Part shown: positions 1 to 6,722 of the stretch, in pieces
Layout of the letters: the number at the start of each line of letters is the position of its first letter
How positions within the stretch are numbered: position 1 is the first letter of the stretch
Assembly (NCBI GenBank): GCA_031259805.1
Contig: JAIRKX010000036.1
Coordinates: 1-7,182 of the forward strand
DNA length: 7,182 nucleotides
Reading direction: 5' to 3'
Source: Prevotellaceae bacterium
GTDB taxonomy: Bacteria; Bacteroidota; Bacteroidia; Bacteroidales; UBA932
Notes under the pieces: model-generated
Databases searched by the model: none
What the model was told of the DNA's origin: nothing
Seen by the model: only the letters and a program-made list of their open reading frames with translations
Position numbers and translations under genes: made by a program

Positions 1-231
1 CCTTTTCGGAAACGGGCTGCAAAGGTACAATCTTTTTTTATTCTGACAAATCTTTTTTGCGTTTTTTTTGAAGTATATAGAATAATTGACTGATTAAGAC
101 GTGAAAAATTTTATGACAAAATGAAAAATGAATAAAAAATGAGCGGTTAGAGGACGGTGAAAATAACAGCTAATTCCTGATGCGAAAAGTATAAAAAGCA
201 CATAAATCACAGTGCAGACAGCAGACAATAT
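1..231. other. AT-rich intergenic region left of the operon
   Basis: No open frame of credible length is seen on either strand; the plus-strand ATGs near 113-140 run into stops within a few codons. The region contains a leftward promoter, several A/T tracts (33-38, 52-58, 62-69, 131-139) and a 7-bp perfect tandem repeat, GCAGACA twice, at 214-227 just past the ABC transporter stop. I looked for an intrinsic terminator for the leftward operon and found no GC-rich hairpin followed by a T run. The operon may therefore end by a factor-dependent mechanism or read through into the next gene. Confidence 0.7.
20..50 (-). promoter_or_regulatory. Leftward Bacteroidetes-type promoter for a gene outside the window
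   Basis: Read on the minus strand, positions 27-20 are TACCTTTG, a perfect match to the Bacteroidetes primary-sigma -7 box TAnnTTTG. Positions 50-47 are TTTG, matching the -33 box. The 19-nt spacer is of the usual length. Transcription would start around position 13-15 and run off the left edge, so the gene served is not visible. A/T tracts at 51-69 lie just upstream of the -33 box and could act as an UP-like element (inference). The box match and spacing are seen directly; activity is inferred. Confidence 0.72.
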
Positions 232-2070
232 TCAATTACTCTCAAACGTCTGCATCTCACACAGTCGTTTATAGATTCCTTGTCGGGCGATGAGCTCGAT
301 GTGGGTGCCCTGTTCGACGATTTCGCCTTTGTGGAGGACAACGATTGTGTCGGCATGTTGGATGGTTGAAAGACGGTGCGCAATGACGATCGATGTCCGG
401 TTGTGCATCAGTTTGGTGAGGGCGTCTTGTACGAGACGTTCGCTTTCGGTGTCGAGTGCGGAGGTGGCCTCATCAAGGATGAGTATCGGCGGGTTTTTCA
501 GAATGGCGCGGGCGATCGAGATCCGTTGCCGCTGGCCACCGGAGAGCCGGTTGCCCTGATCGCCGATATTCGTCTGGTAGCCCTGTTCCATGGCGATGAT
601 AAACTCGTGGGCATTCGCAATCTTTGCAGCATTCACTACGTCGGCGTCCGTTACGTTCGTCATGCCGAATACAATATTATTATACACCGTGTCGTTAAAC
701 AGGATTTGTTCCTGCGCTACCATGCTGATTTGGTTATAGAGCGAGTGCAGGTTGCAGTCGCGTACATCGACCCCGTCGATCGTAATCGCGCCGCCGGTAA
801 CATCGTACAGACGGGGGATGAGGTTTACCAGCGTCGTCTTCCCCGAGCCTGATTGCCCGACGAGCGCCACCGTCGTCCCTTTCGCAATATGTAGCGTGAT
901 ATTCTTCAATACCGGTTCTGTGGTATAGGCAAATTGCACCTGATGCAGGTCGATCGAGTGTTCAAACGACCGTACCGTAACTGCATCGGGACATTCTCGG
1001 ATGTCTGTTTCCGTATCGAGAATTGTAAACACCCGTTCGGCGGAAGCCAACCCGCGTTGGAAGTTAGCCGTCGCCTGCGCCAGCGATTTGGCCGGCGTCA
1101 GGATTTGCGAGAAAATGACGATATAGACGATAAATTCGCTCCCTGTCAACGCGCTCGCCGCACTGCTGAAGATAAGATGCCCGCCATAGAGCACGATAAA
1201 TGCGACGGCCACGATGCCCAGCACCTCTGACAACGGAGAGGCGATATCGATCCGGTTCCACATCCGTTTAAATACTAATCGTTGGGCATTGTTGAACTCG
1301 TCGAATTTTCGGTTAATAAAATGCTCCGCACTGAAGATTTTAATAATTCGGATGCCTGACACAGCTTCTTCCATCAAGCCGAGCAGATGGCTCAGCAGCG
1401 TTTGCGACTGCTTGGCGTTCCGCCGCAGCAGGTTGGTGATGCCTGCGATAAGCAGTCCGGCCACCGGCAGCACCAGCAACGTAAAGAACGTCAACTGCGG
1501 CGACTGGTAAAAGAGCACCGCCGCATAAGCGATAATAAACAACGGTTCGCGGAACAGCACTTGCAGCGCACTGCCGACCACGCTTTGTATTTCGTTAATA
1601 TCGTTTGATGACACCGACAGCAGATGTCCTTTCTTCGTCGTTCGAAAAAAACCGACGTGCAGCGCCATCAGTTTCTCGAACATCGCCTGTCGCAGGTTGC
1701 GAATCAGCAGGCTCTGCATTCGCGTAATTGTCCGCTGCGCCGCATATTTGAACACGTTGGCCAGCGTTACCGACACTAGTATTACGATGCATGTAAACCG
1801 CAGTGCGCCCATCGGCCCGTGTTCCTGCTGCAATTGATGGCAGTAGTAATAGAAGGCGTCTTTAGCATAGTCTACGCTGAACGAAAAAGTGGGCTGTACG
1901 GTCGTCGCCGCGTCGACACTGCCGGTATTAAACAGCAAATCGAGCACCGGCAGCAGCAGCGAGAAATTGAGGATGCTGAACACGACGCCGAACAGCACAA
2001 GCACCAGGTAGCGTATTGTTACAGGCGCCAGCGGGGGTGCGTAAGCGAATAGGCGAAAGAGCGTTTTCAT
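232..2070 (-). CDS. MsbA-like ABC exporter, fused permease and ATPase (half-transporter)
   Basis: This 612-residue protein has the length and order of a type IV (MsbA/lipid-exporter class) half-transporter that works as a homodimer in the inner membrane. About six membrane segments fall near residues 18-44, 91-112, 172-190, 192-212, 282-300 and 311-329. The ATPase domain follows, with A-loop Y382, Walker A GQSGSGKTT (405-413), Q-loop Q453, signature LSGGQ (509-513), Walker B ILILDE (529-534), D-loop SALD (537-540) and switch H565. All catalytic residues are present, so it should be active. Its ATG overlaps the TGA of the upstream glycosyltransferase (ATGA at 2070-2067), indicating coupled translation. 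Lipid-linked glycan or lipid A export is inferred from family and neighbours; drug or peptide export cannot be excluded. I give no symbol because MsbA orthology cannot be separated from paralogues here. Confidence 0.95.
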   Translation of the reverse strand: MKTLFRLFAYAPPLAPVTIRYLVLVLFGVVFSILNFSLLLPVLDLLFNTGSVDAATTVQPTFSFSVDYAKDAFYYYCHQLQQEHGPMGALRFTCIVILVSVTLANVFKYAAQRTITRMQSLLIRNLRQAMFEKLMALHVGFFRTTKKGHLLSVSSNDINEIQSVVGSALQVLFREPLFIIAYAAVLFYQSPQLTFFTLLVLPVAGLLIAGITNLLRRNAKQSQTLLSHLLGLMEEAVSGIRIIKIFSAEHFINRKFDEFNNAQRLVFKRMWNRIDIASPLSEVLGIVAVAFIVLYGGHLIFSSAASALTGSEFIVYIVIFSQILTPAKSLAQATANFQRGLASAERVFTILDTETDIRECPDAVTVRSFEHSIDLHQVQFAYTTEPVLKNITLHIAKGTTVALVGQSGSGKTTLVNLIPRLYDVTGGAITIDGVDVRDCNLHSLYNQISMVAQEQILFNDTVYNNIVFGMTNVTDADVVNAAKIANAHEFIIAMEQGYQTNIGDQGNRLSGGQRQRISIARAILKNPPILILDEATSALDTESERLVQDALTKLMHNRTSIVIAHRLSTIQHADTIVVLHKGEIVEQGTHIELIARQGIYKRLCEMQTFESN

Positions 2071-2873
2071 TCGTCGAAATGATTGTTGATCCCGTGTTCG
2101 ATGCGTGTAATGCGATGCTCGACCGATTGCCGGAAGAGGGTGTCGTTGGCGGCTGACGACGACCGGTCGCTTTCCGGATGATCGAGATGGTAGGCTACCG
2201 CGTAGAAATGCAGAAAATACTGCCGGATACCGGCGTTAGCTAACCGTACGGCAATATCGAAATCCTCGCCGCCCCATCCTTCAAAGGCTTCATTGTAGCC
2301 GTTGATGTCGAGCAAATCATCCCGCCAAAACGACATGTTACACCCGACGACATAGCGCCACGGCTCCAGCGGACGATGAATAGCCGCATATATTTCGGAA
2401 ATCCTGCGACAGCGGATGGCGTGCGCCCGTTTCTTTAAGGACGCGGTATAGAATGACGGGAATCCGTTGCGCTCGTCCATGTATTTTTGCGTTGACCGTG
2501 CTGTCAGAAAGGCACGGTCACCGGTAAGAAATCGCTCGCGCCGCGCAAAGTACAGGTGGTCGTGCACAAAATACTTATCCAGCAGCACATCGCCGTCGAT
2601 ATTGATGATATACTCATTCGATGCCTGCAGAATGGCTTTGTTGCGTATCTGCGCCAGACGGAATCCGTCGTCGGGCTGCCACACGTGGACAATCGGTACG
2701 ATCGACATGTTGGACATCTCGATGACGACTGCCCTGGTGTCTTCGCCCGACCCGTCGTCGGCAATAATGATTTCCGCCGGAAGCACTCGCTGCTCCGCCA
2801 CCGACTGCAGGCAGCGCCGCAAGCGGTCGGGCGTATTGTAAGTGCTGATGATAAGTGAACAGATTGGTATCAT
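2067..2873 (-). CDS. GT2-family glycosyltransferase with galactosyltransferase-like C-terminal motif
   Basis: This 268-residue GT-A enzyme is predicted to transfer a sugar from a nucleotide-sugar in the cytoplasm. It opens with the GT2 strand and loop SLIISTYN (6-13), then ADDGS (38-42), and the metal-binding DGD (93-95) inside NIDGDVLL. The C-terminal half carries VVGCNMSF (175-182), GWGGEDFD (199-206) and HLDH (229-232). The GWGGED motif is typical of the Glyco_transf_7C region found in beta-1,4-galactosyltransferases and in bacterial chondroitin-type polymerases. There is no membrane segment. The frame stays open upstream to 3014, but that stretch overlaps the preceding gene and is basic, low-quality sequence. 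The ATG at 2873 lies 4 nt after the preceding stop and begins exactly at the domain, so I chose it. The sugar and acceptor cannot be told. The neighbouring glycosyltransferase and exporter suggest a cell-surface glycolipid. Confidence 0.92.
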   Translation of the reverse strand: MIPICSLIISTYNTPDRLRRCLQSVAEQRVLPAEIIIADDGSGEDTRAVVIEMSNMSIVPIVHVWQPDDGFRLAQIRNKAILQASNEYIINIDGDVLLDKYFVHDHLYFARRERFLTGDRAFLTARSTQKYMDERNGFPSFYTASLKKRAHAIRCRRISEIYAAIHRPLEPWRYVVGCNMSFWRDDLLDINGYNEAFEGWGGEDFDIAVRLANAGIRQYFLHFYAVAYHLDHPESDRSSSAANDTLFRQSVEHRITRIEHGINNHFDE

Positions 2874-2877
2874 TGTT

Positions 2878-3864
2878 TTACTCCCAATTAAGAAATTTTC
2901 CCGCCGGTCGTTCCTGTAATACCGGCGGCGTTTCGTTGAGTGGTTTCCCGTCCATCGCCACGTGGTATTTTTCCAAGTAGGCCGTCGCCATGATGCGGGC
3001 GTTAAAATAGTCACGTGCGTATTCGTGGCAACGTCGGGGCGAATACTGCTCGATGTCCCTCAACGCCTGCGCCAATTCACTTGATTTAGCCGATAGATAA
3101 CCCACCTCCGGGAGCACGATTTCGGGTAGCGAACCGTAGGGCGTACCTAATACCGGACAACCGAAATACAGGCTTTCGGTCAATGCCAAACCGAACGGCT
3201 CATGCCAGCGGACGGGGAATAACAGCGCTTTGGAATGCCGCAACAGCGCCGCCTTTTGCTTCCCTCCGACCATGCCGCAGAAGCGGATGCGGGGGTGAAG
3301 CGTTACGCGGAAGCCCATTCGGAAATTCACACAATAACCGCCCAGAACGAATAAGTGTTCGCCCGGCACGGAGGCTACGACGCGTATAGCACCTCGCAGG
3401 TTCTTCACTTGCCATGCAGCATCGCCCAGAAAATGCGCATACCGGCGCGGGGCGTGCAGGTCGGGGTAACCGTAATCGTCCCAATCCAACCCGTTGTACA
3501 CGTACGAACGGCTGCCATATCGCGCCGCGTGATTCCGTGATACGAATACTGTATTCGGGTCGAAGACGGTTTCGCTGTTCGCGTTGCCGTGCATGGTTAC
3601 AATATACGGTGACTGTATGGGCGTTTCCGGCGGGGCATTCTGGAAGTGCACGACATCAGCTCCGGCGGGTAATTGCATGGACAGAGGACGCGTGGGGTCG
3701 ATGAACGTAACCGTCCCGAAATCGCAGACCGATCCTTTACGCACCAGATACGATACCCGATGCCCCCGTCGCGCCAATTCTTTTCCAAGATACCAGATAA
3801 CGCGCTCCGTACCGCCATAGCGCGATACGGGAATGGTACCGTCGTGTACAATAAGGATGTGCAT
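2878..3864 (-). CDS. GT4-family (GT-B fold) glycosyltransferase
   Basis: This protein of 328 residues is a retaining GT-B glycosyltransferase of the GT4 type. The N-terminal acceptor domain starts with MHILIVHDG and the glycine-rich YGGTERV (16-22), which typically lies close to the donor phosphates. VYNGLD (122-127) marks the link to the donor domain. The GT4 E-x7-E signature is E222 and E230 in EPFGLALTE, followed by GCPVLGTPYGSLPEIV (235-250). No membrane segment is seen, so it is probably cytoplasmic or peripheral to the inner membrane. An ATG at 3894 would add ten polar residues and overlap the upstream gene by 26 nt. The ATG at 3864 lies 4 nt after that gene's stop and begins at the first beta strand, so I prefer it. 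The stop at 2880-2878 is followed 4 nt later by the GT2 gene. Donor and acceptor are unknown; lipid-linked glycan synthesis is inferred from context. Confidence 0.92.
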   Translation of the reverse strand: MHILIVHDGTIPVSRYGGTERVIWYLGKELARRGHRVSYLVRKGSVCDFGTVTFIDPTRPLSMQLPAGADVVHFQNAPPETPIQSPYIVTMHGNANSETVFDPNTVFVSRNHAARYGSRSYVYNGLDWDDYGYPDLHAPRRYAHFLGDAAWQVKNLRGAIRVVASVPGEHLFVLGGYCVNFRMGFRVTLHPRIRFCGMVGGKQKAALLRHSKALLFPVRWHEPFGLALTESLYFGCPVLGTPYGSLPEIVLPEVGYLSAKSSELAQALRDIEQYSPRRCHEYARDYFNARIMATAYLEKYHVAMDGKPLNETPPVLQERPAGKFLNWE

Positions 3865-3868
3865 ACCG

Positions 3869-4105
3869 TCAATCGTTGGTTTTGATTTCTTCATAATCGA
3901 CGTACTCCCCGATCGACTCGTCGACTTTCTTACGGGGGCGTGGCGGTTGTTGCGGGCGGTTGGCCGTGCCGCCCTGACCGTCGTCGTTGAAGAGGTTTTC
4001 TATTCGTTTGCCGGCGTAGCGGGCAAGCAGGCCGAGTATAAGCCGCATAAAGTTCGGCATCAGCCACAGTGCAATCATGATTATAAGTACGACTACTAAT
4101 TCCAT
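3869..4105 (-). CDS. Small single-pass membrane protein, DUF4834-like
   Basis: This is a protein of 78 residues (82 if the ATG at 4117 is used). Residues 2-18 are strongly hydrophobic (ELVVVLIIMIALWLMPN), followed by an amphipathic stretch to about residue 35. A proline- and charge-rich tail follows and ends in GEYVDYEEIK. The short length, N-terminal helix and acidic YVDYEEI tail resemble the uncharacterised Bacteroidetes family DUF4834; this is recall from family appearance, not a search. The ATG at 4105 lies 1 nt after the upstream TGA and 5 nt after GGAGG (minus strand of 4115-4111), so I prefer it. The alternative ATG at 4117 overlaps the upstream gene by 11 nt. The gene sits between the large membrane protein and the first glycosyltransferase with no room for separate promoters. 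Function unknown. A shadow frame is unlikely, given the clear membrane-protein composition and fit in the operon. Confidence 0.8.
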   Translation of the reverse strand: MELVVVLIIMIALWLMPNFMRLILGLLARYAGKRIENLFNDDGQGGTANRPQQPPRPRKKVDESIGEYVDYEEIKTND

Positions 4106-4106
4106 A

Positions 4107-6446
4107 TCATCCTCCATTTACCTCGCCGGTATTCATATTTATGGTTACTGTTTTACCGGCGGTGGTCGTTACCTGCAATGCCGGCGGTTGCTGCTGTTCT
4201 TTGACGGGCGTGTGGGGCTTCACGACGACCGGCGGTTTCGGCGTCAGGCGGATGTTTCCTCGACGGTCGAGGAAGCAGGTGGTGGATTCGTCGCACACCA
4301 TAATATAATCGCGGCCACCGACGCGGAAGAATGCCGGCGCACGGGTTAGTGTCGCCGGTGCCGTATATGTTTTCCAGCCTTCGACGGCTAGCCCCTTCTT
4401 ATCGTAGGCGCGGACGGTGCGGTTGGTAAAGCCGATAAACACACGGTAGTCGTAATCTTTATTGTAATCGAATATCGACAGGTAGCGCGCCGGCGAGGGC
4501 AGCGTTAACGGGTACAGCGCCACCGGATTGCCGTTGCGATCGATCAGGTACACTTTGCCGGCGGTAATAAACAGCATTTGCAGTTTTCCGTTCTTATAAA
4601 AGTCGATTTGGTAGACCGAATCCTGAATCGCTCCGTCGATTTTCTGCGACCATAACGTTTTGCCTTTCCCGTCGACCAGCGCAATGATATGATCGTTATC
4701 CTGCGTCAAATGTTCAATAGCTTTTGTGTTATGATTCACGACCGGGAATTTTCGGAGAACGGTATTACCGGCGATGGCCGGCACCGGTTCGGGCATAACG
4801 GTGGTCTGTGGCGTCGGGATAGTGGAAGGTGCCGGCGGTTTCGGCTTGCTTGTCACGTCGTACACCGAGAAAAAGGTCGTGTACAGTTTATCGCCCGACG
4901 GACGCATTTGTACGCCGGCGATTTTGAACCGGTCATTTTGCAGGGCTTTTGCCCACAGTCCCTGCCATGCCGGATGCAGGTAGGAAAGGATTTCGGAGTT
5001 GTTCGTCGCATCGGGCTGCACGAACAACGACAACAGACTGCTGCTGCTACAATACGACGACGCCTGCGTGCCCTGCAAATACTTCTTAAACGACGTGCGT
5101 GGCTGATGGAACGCGGCCAGCAACTCGCGGTTGCCGCCGAAAATAATCCAATTATCTTTGATCGTAAAATAGCTGTCGTCCCGATTAAACACCTCGCCAA
5201 ACAGTCCGGGCAGCAGCCCGCGCGCCGGATTATGATACAACCCGACGGGGCTTTTCGGATCGATTTTCCATGGCCGTTGCCGGTCGTCGGCAATGCCTTT
5301 CAGTTGTTCGATGACAAATTTCGGATTCGCGGTTTTAATCATGCTCACCCACCCGGCAGGCTCGTCGGGAATGTAGGCCAGCCCGATTTCCTTTACGAAT
5401 AATGCCGAAAACAAATCATTCACATTCTGGTTATATTCCTCGCCGAGCGTTACCAGGTTATTCCGATAAGGTGTCAGTATTTTATGCTGGTCTAAAAAAT
5501 ACTTATAGCCGTTGAGAAATCGGTCTACATCGGCGAATCCGATATTGAGGGCAATGGCGACGGTTTCGGGCAACAGCGCCCACAGGGTATTTTCGCCACC
5601 ATCCTGCGCCGGCAGCAACGCCAAATAATTATTGTCGCTAAACGACGGAAAAACGAATCCGTTCAGGTGAATGACCTGCGGCGAAATAACGCCGTCGAGC
5701 GCTGTCCAGTCGGCCATATAGGGAATGATGGGCATGTACTTGCGCCATTTCTCGCTCCCTGCAGCCGTAAAAAAGGCATTTATCGCACGATGGTTAATAA
5801 AAAAACGGATATCCGTATACGCACCCGACGTTCTCAGTATTTCCTGAAATTGCTCGTTATCGCGCAACGACGTATTACTGCGTACATGGCGCACCGCATT
5901 TTGCAGCAGCAACTGTGAATCGCTGAACAACGCCAGCCGGTCGACCAGCGCCGCATACATCAGCGTATCGCCGCTCCCGATGGTTTTAATAAACGTGCCG
6001 TGGTATGACTGCTCGTGCACCGGACGCCCGCCGATTTGCAGCAACGCCTCCCACTTATCATTCGTACTCACCGGCGGCATAGCAAAAGCATACAATGACG
6101 AAATTGTATTTTTTCCCTTCGGATGCGCCGAATAAATCAGGTCGGATTGCAACGCCTCGCCTGCAATGCTGGTGGTTTTAGCCACCGTCTTGAGCTCCTG
6201 TAGCCAATGTAAAAAAAGAGGATTGGGCGACACAAACCGCTGCCACCCCGAAGCGGAATTAGCAAAGACATCGTTTAAAATGTCGGTCTGCTCAAAATAA
6301 CATAAGTAAAGCACATCGAGCGGCACGGCCTGCATAACATCCAAACGCCGGGTATGCTGCTGCCACTGCGACCGCAATAACCAGAATGCTCCGAACAACA
6401 CGGCGCAACTTAACACGACATATATAATCCAACGTTTTCTCTTCAT
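4107..6446 (-). CDS. Membrane-anchored protein of unknown function, DUF3352-like body plus C-terminal beta-propeller-like repeats
   Basis: I do not recognise a function for this 779-residue protein. A basic start (MKRKR) and hydrophobic residues 6-24 form a signal anchor, placing the rest in the periplasm. A cysteine at 14 sits mid-helix, so a lipoprotein seems less likely. Residues of about 40-530 open with a VPLDVLYLCYFEQTD-type segment and have the general look of Bacteroidetes proteins labelled DUF3352, which is a weak resemblance. A proline-rich linker spans about 533-560. Residues 586-734 hold at least four blade-like repeats ending in D-x-x-G turns (VDGKGKTLW, LIDRNGNPV, AYDKKGLAV, LDRRGNIRL), as in PQQ or WD40-type propellers. 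A second proline/glutamine-rich stretch precedes the C-terminus. An upstream TTG (6464) keeps the frame open but lies inside the promoter box, so the ATG at 6446 was chosen. It is the first gene of the operon, and its stop abuts the next start. A scaffold or envelope accessory role is only a guess. Confidence 0.88.
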   Translation of the reverse strand: MKRKRWIIYVVLSCAVLFGAFWLLRSQWQQHTRRLDVMQAVPLDVLYLCYFEQTDILNDVFANSASGWQRFVSPNPLFLHWLQELKTVAKTTSIAGEALQSDLIYSAHPKGKNTISSLYAFAMPPVSTNDKWEALLQIGGRPVHEQSYHGTFIKTIGSGDTLMYAALVDRLALFSDSQLLLQNAVRHVRSNTSLRDNEQFQEILRTSGAYTDIRFFINHRAINAFFTAAGSEKWRKYMPIIPYMADWTALDGVISPQVIHLNGFVFPSFSDNNYLALLPAQDGGENTLWALLPETVAIALNIGFADVDRFLNGYKYFLDQHKILTPYRNNLVTLGEEYNQNVNDLFSALFVKEIGLAYIPDEPAGWVSMIKTANPKFVIEQLKGIADDRQRPWKIDPKSPVGLYHNPARGLLPGLFGEVFNRDDSYFTIKDNWIIFGGNRELLAAFHQPRTSFKKYLQGTQASSYCSSSSLLSLFVQPDATNNSEILSYLHPAWQGLWAKALQNDRFKIAGVQMRPSGDKLYTTFFSVYDVTSKPKPPAPSTIPTPQTTVMPEPVPAIAGNTVLRKFPVVNHNTKAIEHLTQDNDHIIALVDGKGKTLWSQKIDGAIQDSVYQIDFYKNGKLQMLFITAGKVYLIDRNGNPVALYPLTLPSPARYLSIFDYNKDYDYRVFIGFTNRTVRAYDKKGLAVEGWKTYTAPATLTRAPAFFRVGGRDYIMVCDESTTCFLDRRGNIRLTPKPPVVVKPHTPVKEQQQPPALQVTTTAGKTVTINMNTGEVNGG

Positions 6447-6461
6447 GTTAGTAATAGCGCA

Positions 6462-6469
6462 CAAAGGTA
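6462..6469 (-). promoter_or_regulatory. -7 box of the probable operon promoter
   Basis: The minus strand reads TACCTTTG, a perfect TAnnTTTG box, placed so that transcription would begin about 10 nt before the ATG at 6446. No TTTG-like -33 box is found 19-21 nt further upstream (around 6489-6492 the minus strand reads ACGC). The promoter may therefore be weak, activator-dependent, or this box may be fortuitous. The same GTACCTTTG core appears in the left-edge promoter. No other TAnnTTTG box was seen on the minus strand between here and the end of the five-gene cluster. Confidence 0.55.
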
Positions 6470-6636
6470 CTAAAATTTTTGACTATCGGCGTGATGAATG
6501 AGGTTAAAGCGCAGATGGCAGATTCAAGTAACCAATGCAACCGGATTATTCAACGCGGAAGTAAAAACCTTCCATGGCGAGTCAAAGTTATGTGATGTTC
6601 TTGGTCTACGGTTAATTTTATTATTGAAAATCACTA
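6470..6636. other. Intergenic stretch between the operon and the IS left end
   Basis: No gene is supported here. The longest plus-strand frame with an ATG (6494-6595) encodes only 33 residues of ordinary composition without recognisable features, and it faces the operon promoter. A short 5-bp inverted repeat (GGAAG/CTTCC) flanks an AT loop near 6557-6573 but has no following T run. The stretch separates the divergently oriented operon and insertion sequence, and presumably is what remains of the upstream intergenic DNA after the element inserted. Confidence 0.6.
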
Positions 6637-6649
6637 CTGTCCGGTAAAA
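6637..6649 (+). repeat. Putative left terminal inverted repeat of the IS
   Basis: CTGTCCGGTAAAA lies at the expected distance before the transposase gene. Its reverse complement appears, with one substitution, inside the coding region at 6740-6752 (TTTTATCGGACAG), and 12 nt of that form recur at 7067-7078. The assignment as the terminal repeat is inferred from position because the right end is not visible. Confidence 0.55.
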
Positions 6650-6654
6650 AAAGA

Positions 6655-6681
6655 GAGCGGTCAAGGCATAGTTAACCGCTC
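6655..6681 (+). repeat. Hairpin-forming inverted repeat in the IS left end
   Basis: GAGCGGT at 6655-6661 and ACCGCTC at 6675-6681 are perfect reverse complements separated by 13 nt. The stem lies between the terminal repeat and the -7 box, covering the place where a -33 box would be. No T run follows, so it does not look like a simple intrinsic terminator. It could be a transposase or host-factor site, or part of a structure formed only in transcripts entering from outside. Confidence 0.6.
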
Positions 6682-6687
6682 AATGGT

Positions 6688-6695
6688 TATCTTTG
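6688..6695 (+). promoter_or_regulatory. -7 box of the transposase promoter
   Basis: TATCTTTG matches the Bacteroidetes box TAnnTTTG perfectly. It predicts transcription from about 6701-6703, leaving a leader of about 20 nt rich in A and C before the ATG at 6723. A matching TTTG is not present 19-21 nt upstream, where the sequence is instead part of the hairpin loop and stem. Low native promoter strength would be normal for a transposase gene. Confidence 0.6.
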
Positions 6696-6722
6696 TAGCC
6701 ACAACAAAAAACAAAGTCAACC

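Noticed and set aside
140..149. TGAGCGGTTA near the left end matches, in reverse complement, TAACCGCTCA in the IS stem (6673-6682)
   Set aside because: A 10-bp match between two sites in a 7-kb window is expected by chance, and no other IS sequence surrounds it.
376..852. Plus-strand frame of 158 codons opposite the ABC transporter ATPase domain
   Set aside because: The minus strand carries all ABC motifs intact in this interval; the opposite frame has no family features.
2873..3014. Upstream extension of the GT2 frame to an ATG at 3014
   Set aside because: The added 47 residues are a basic, tryptophan-rich run lying inside the GT4 gene in another frame, and the GT2 fold starts exactly at the ATG at 2873.
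4689..5402. Long plus-strand open frame of 237 codons antisense to the large membrane protein gene
   Set aside because: It lies wholly opposite a well-supported gene, has a biased Arg/His/Gly-rich composition with no recognisable domain, and is explained by stop-poor GC-rich codons on the other strand.
6446..6464. TTG start at 6464 for the large membrane protein
   Set aside because: It lies within the -7 promoter box, upstream of the expected transcription start, and adds nothing recognisable before the basic MKRKR signal-anchor start.
6494..6595. 33-codon plus-strand ORF between the operon and the IS
   Set aside because: Short, with no promoter box at a sensible distance, no recognisable composition or motif, and placed in a divergent intergenic region.
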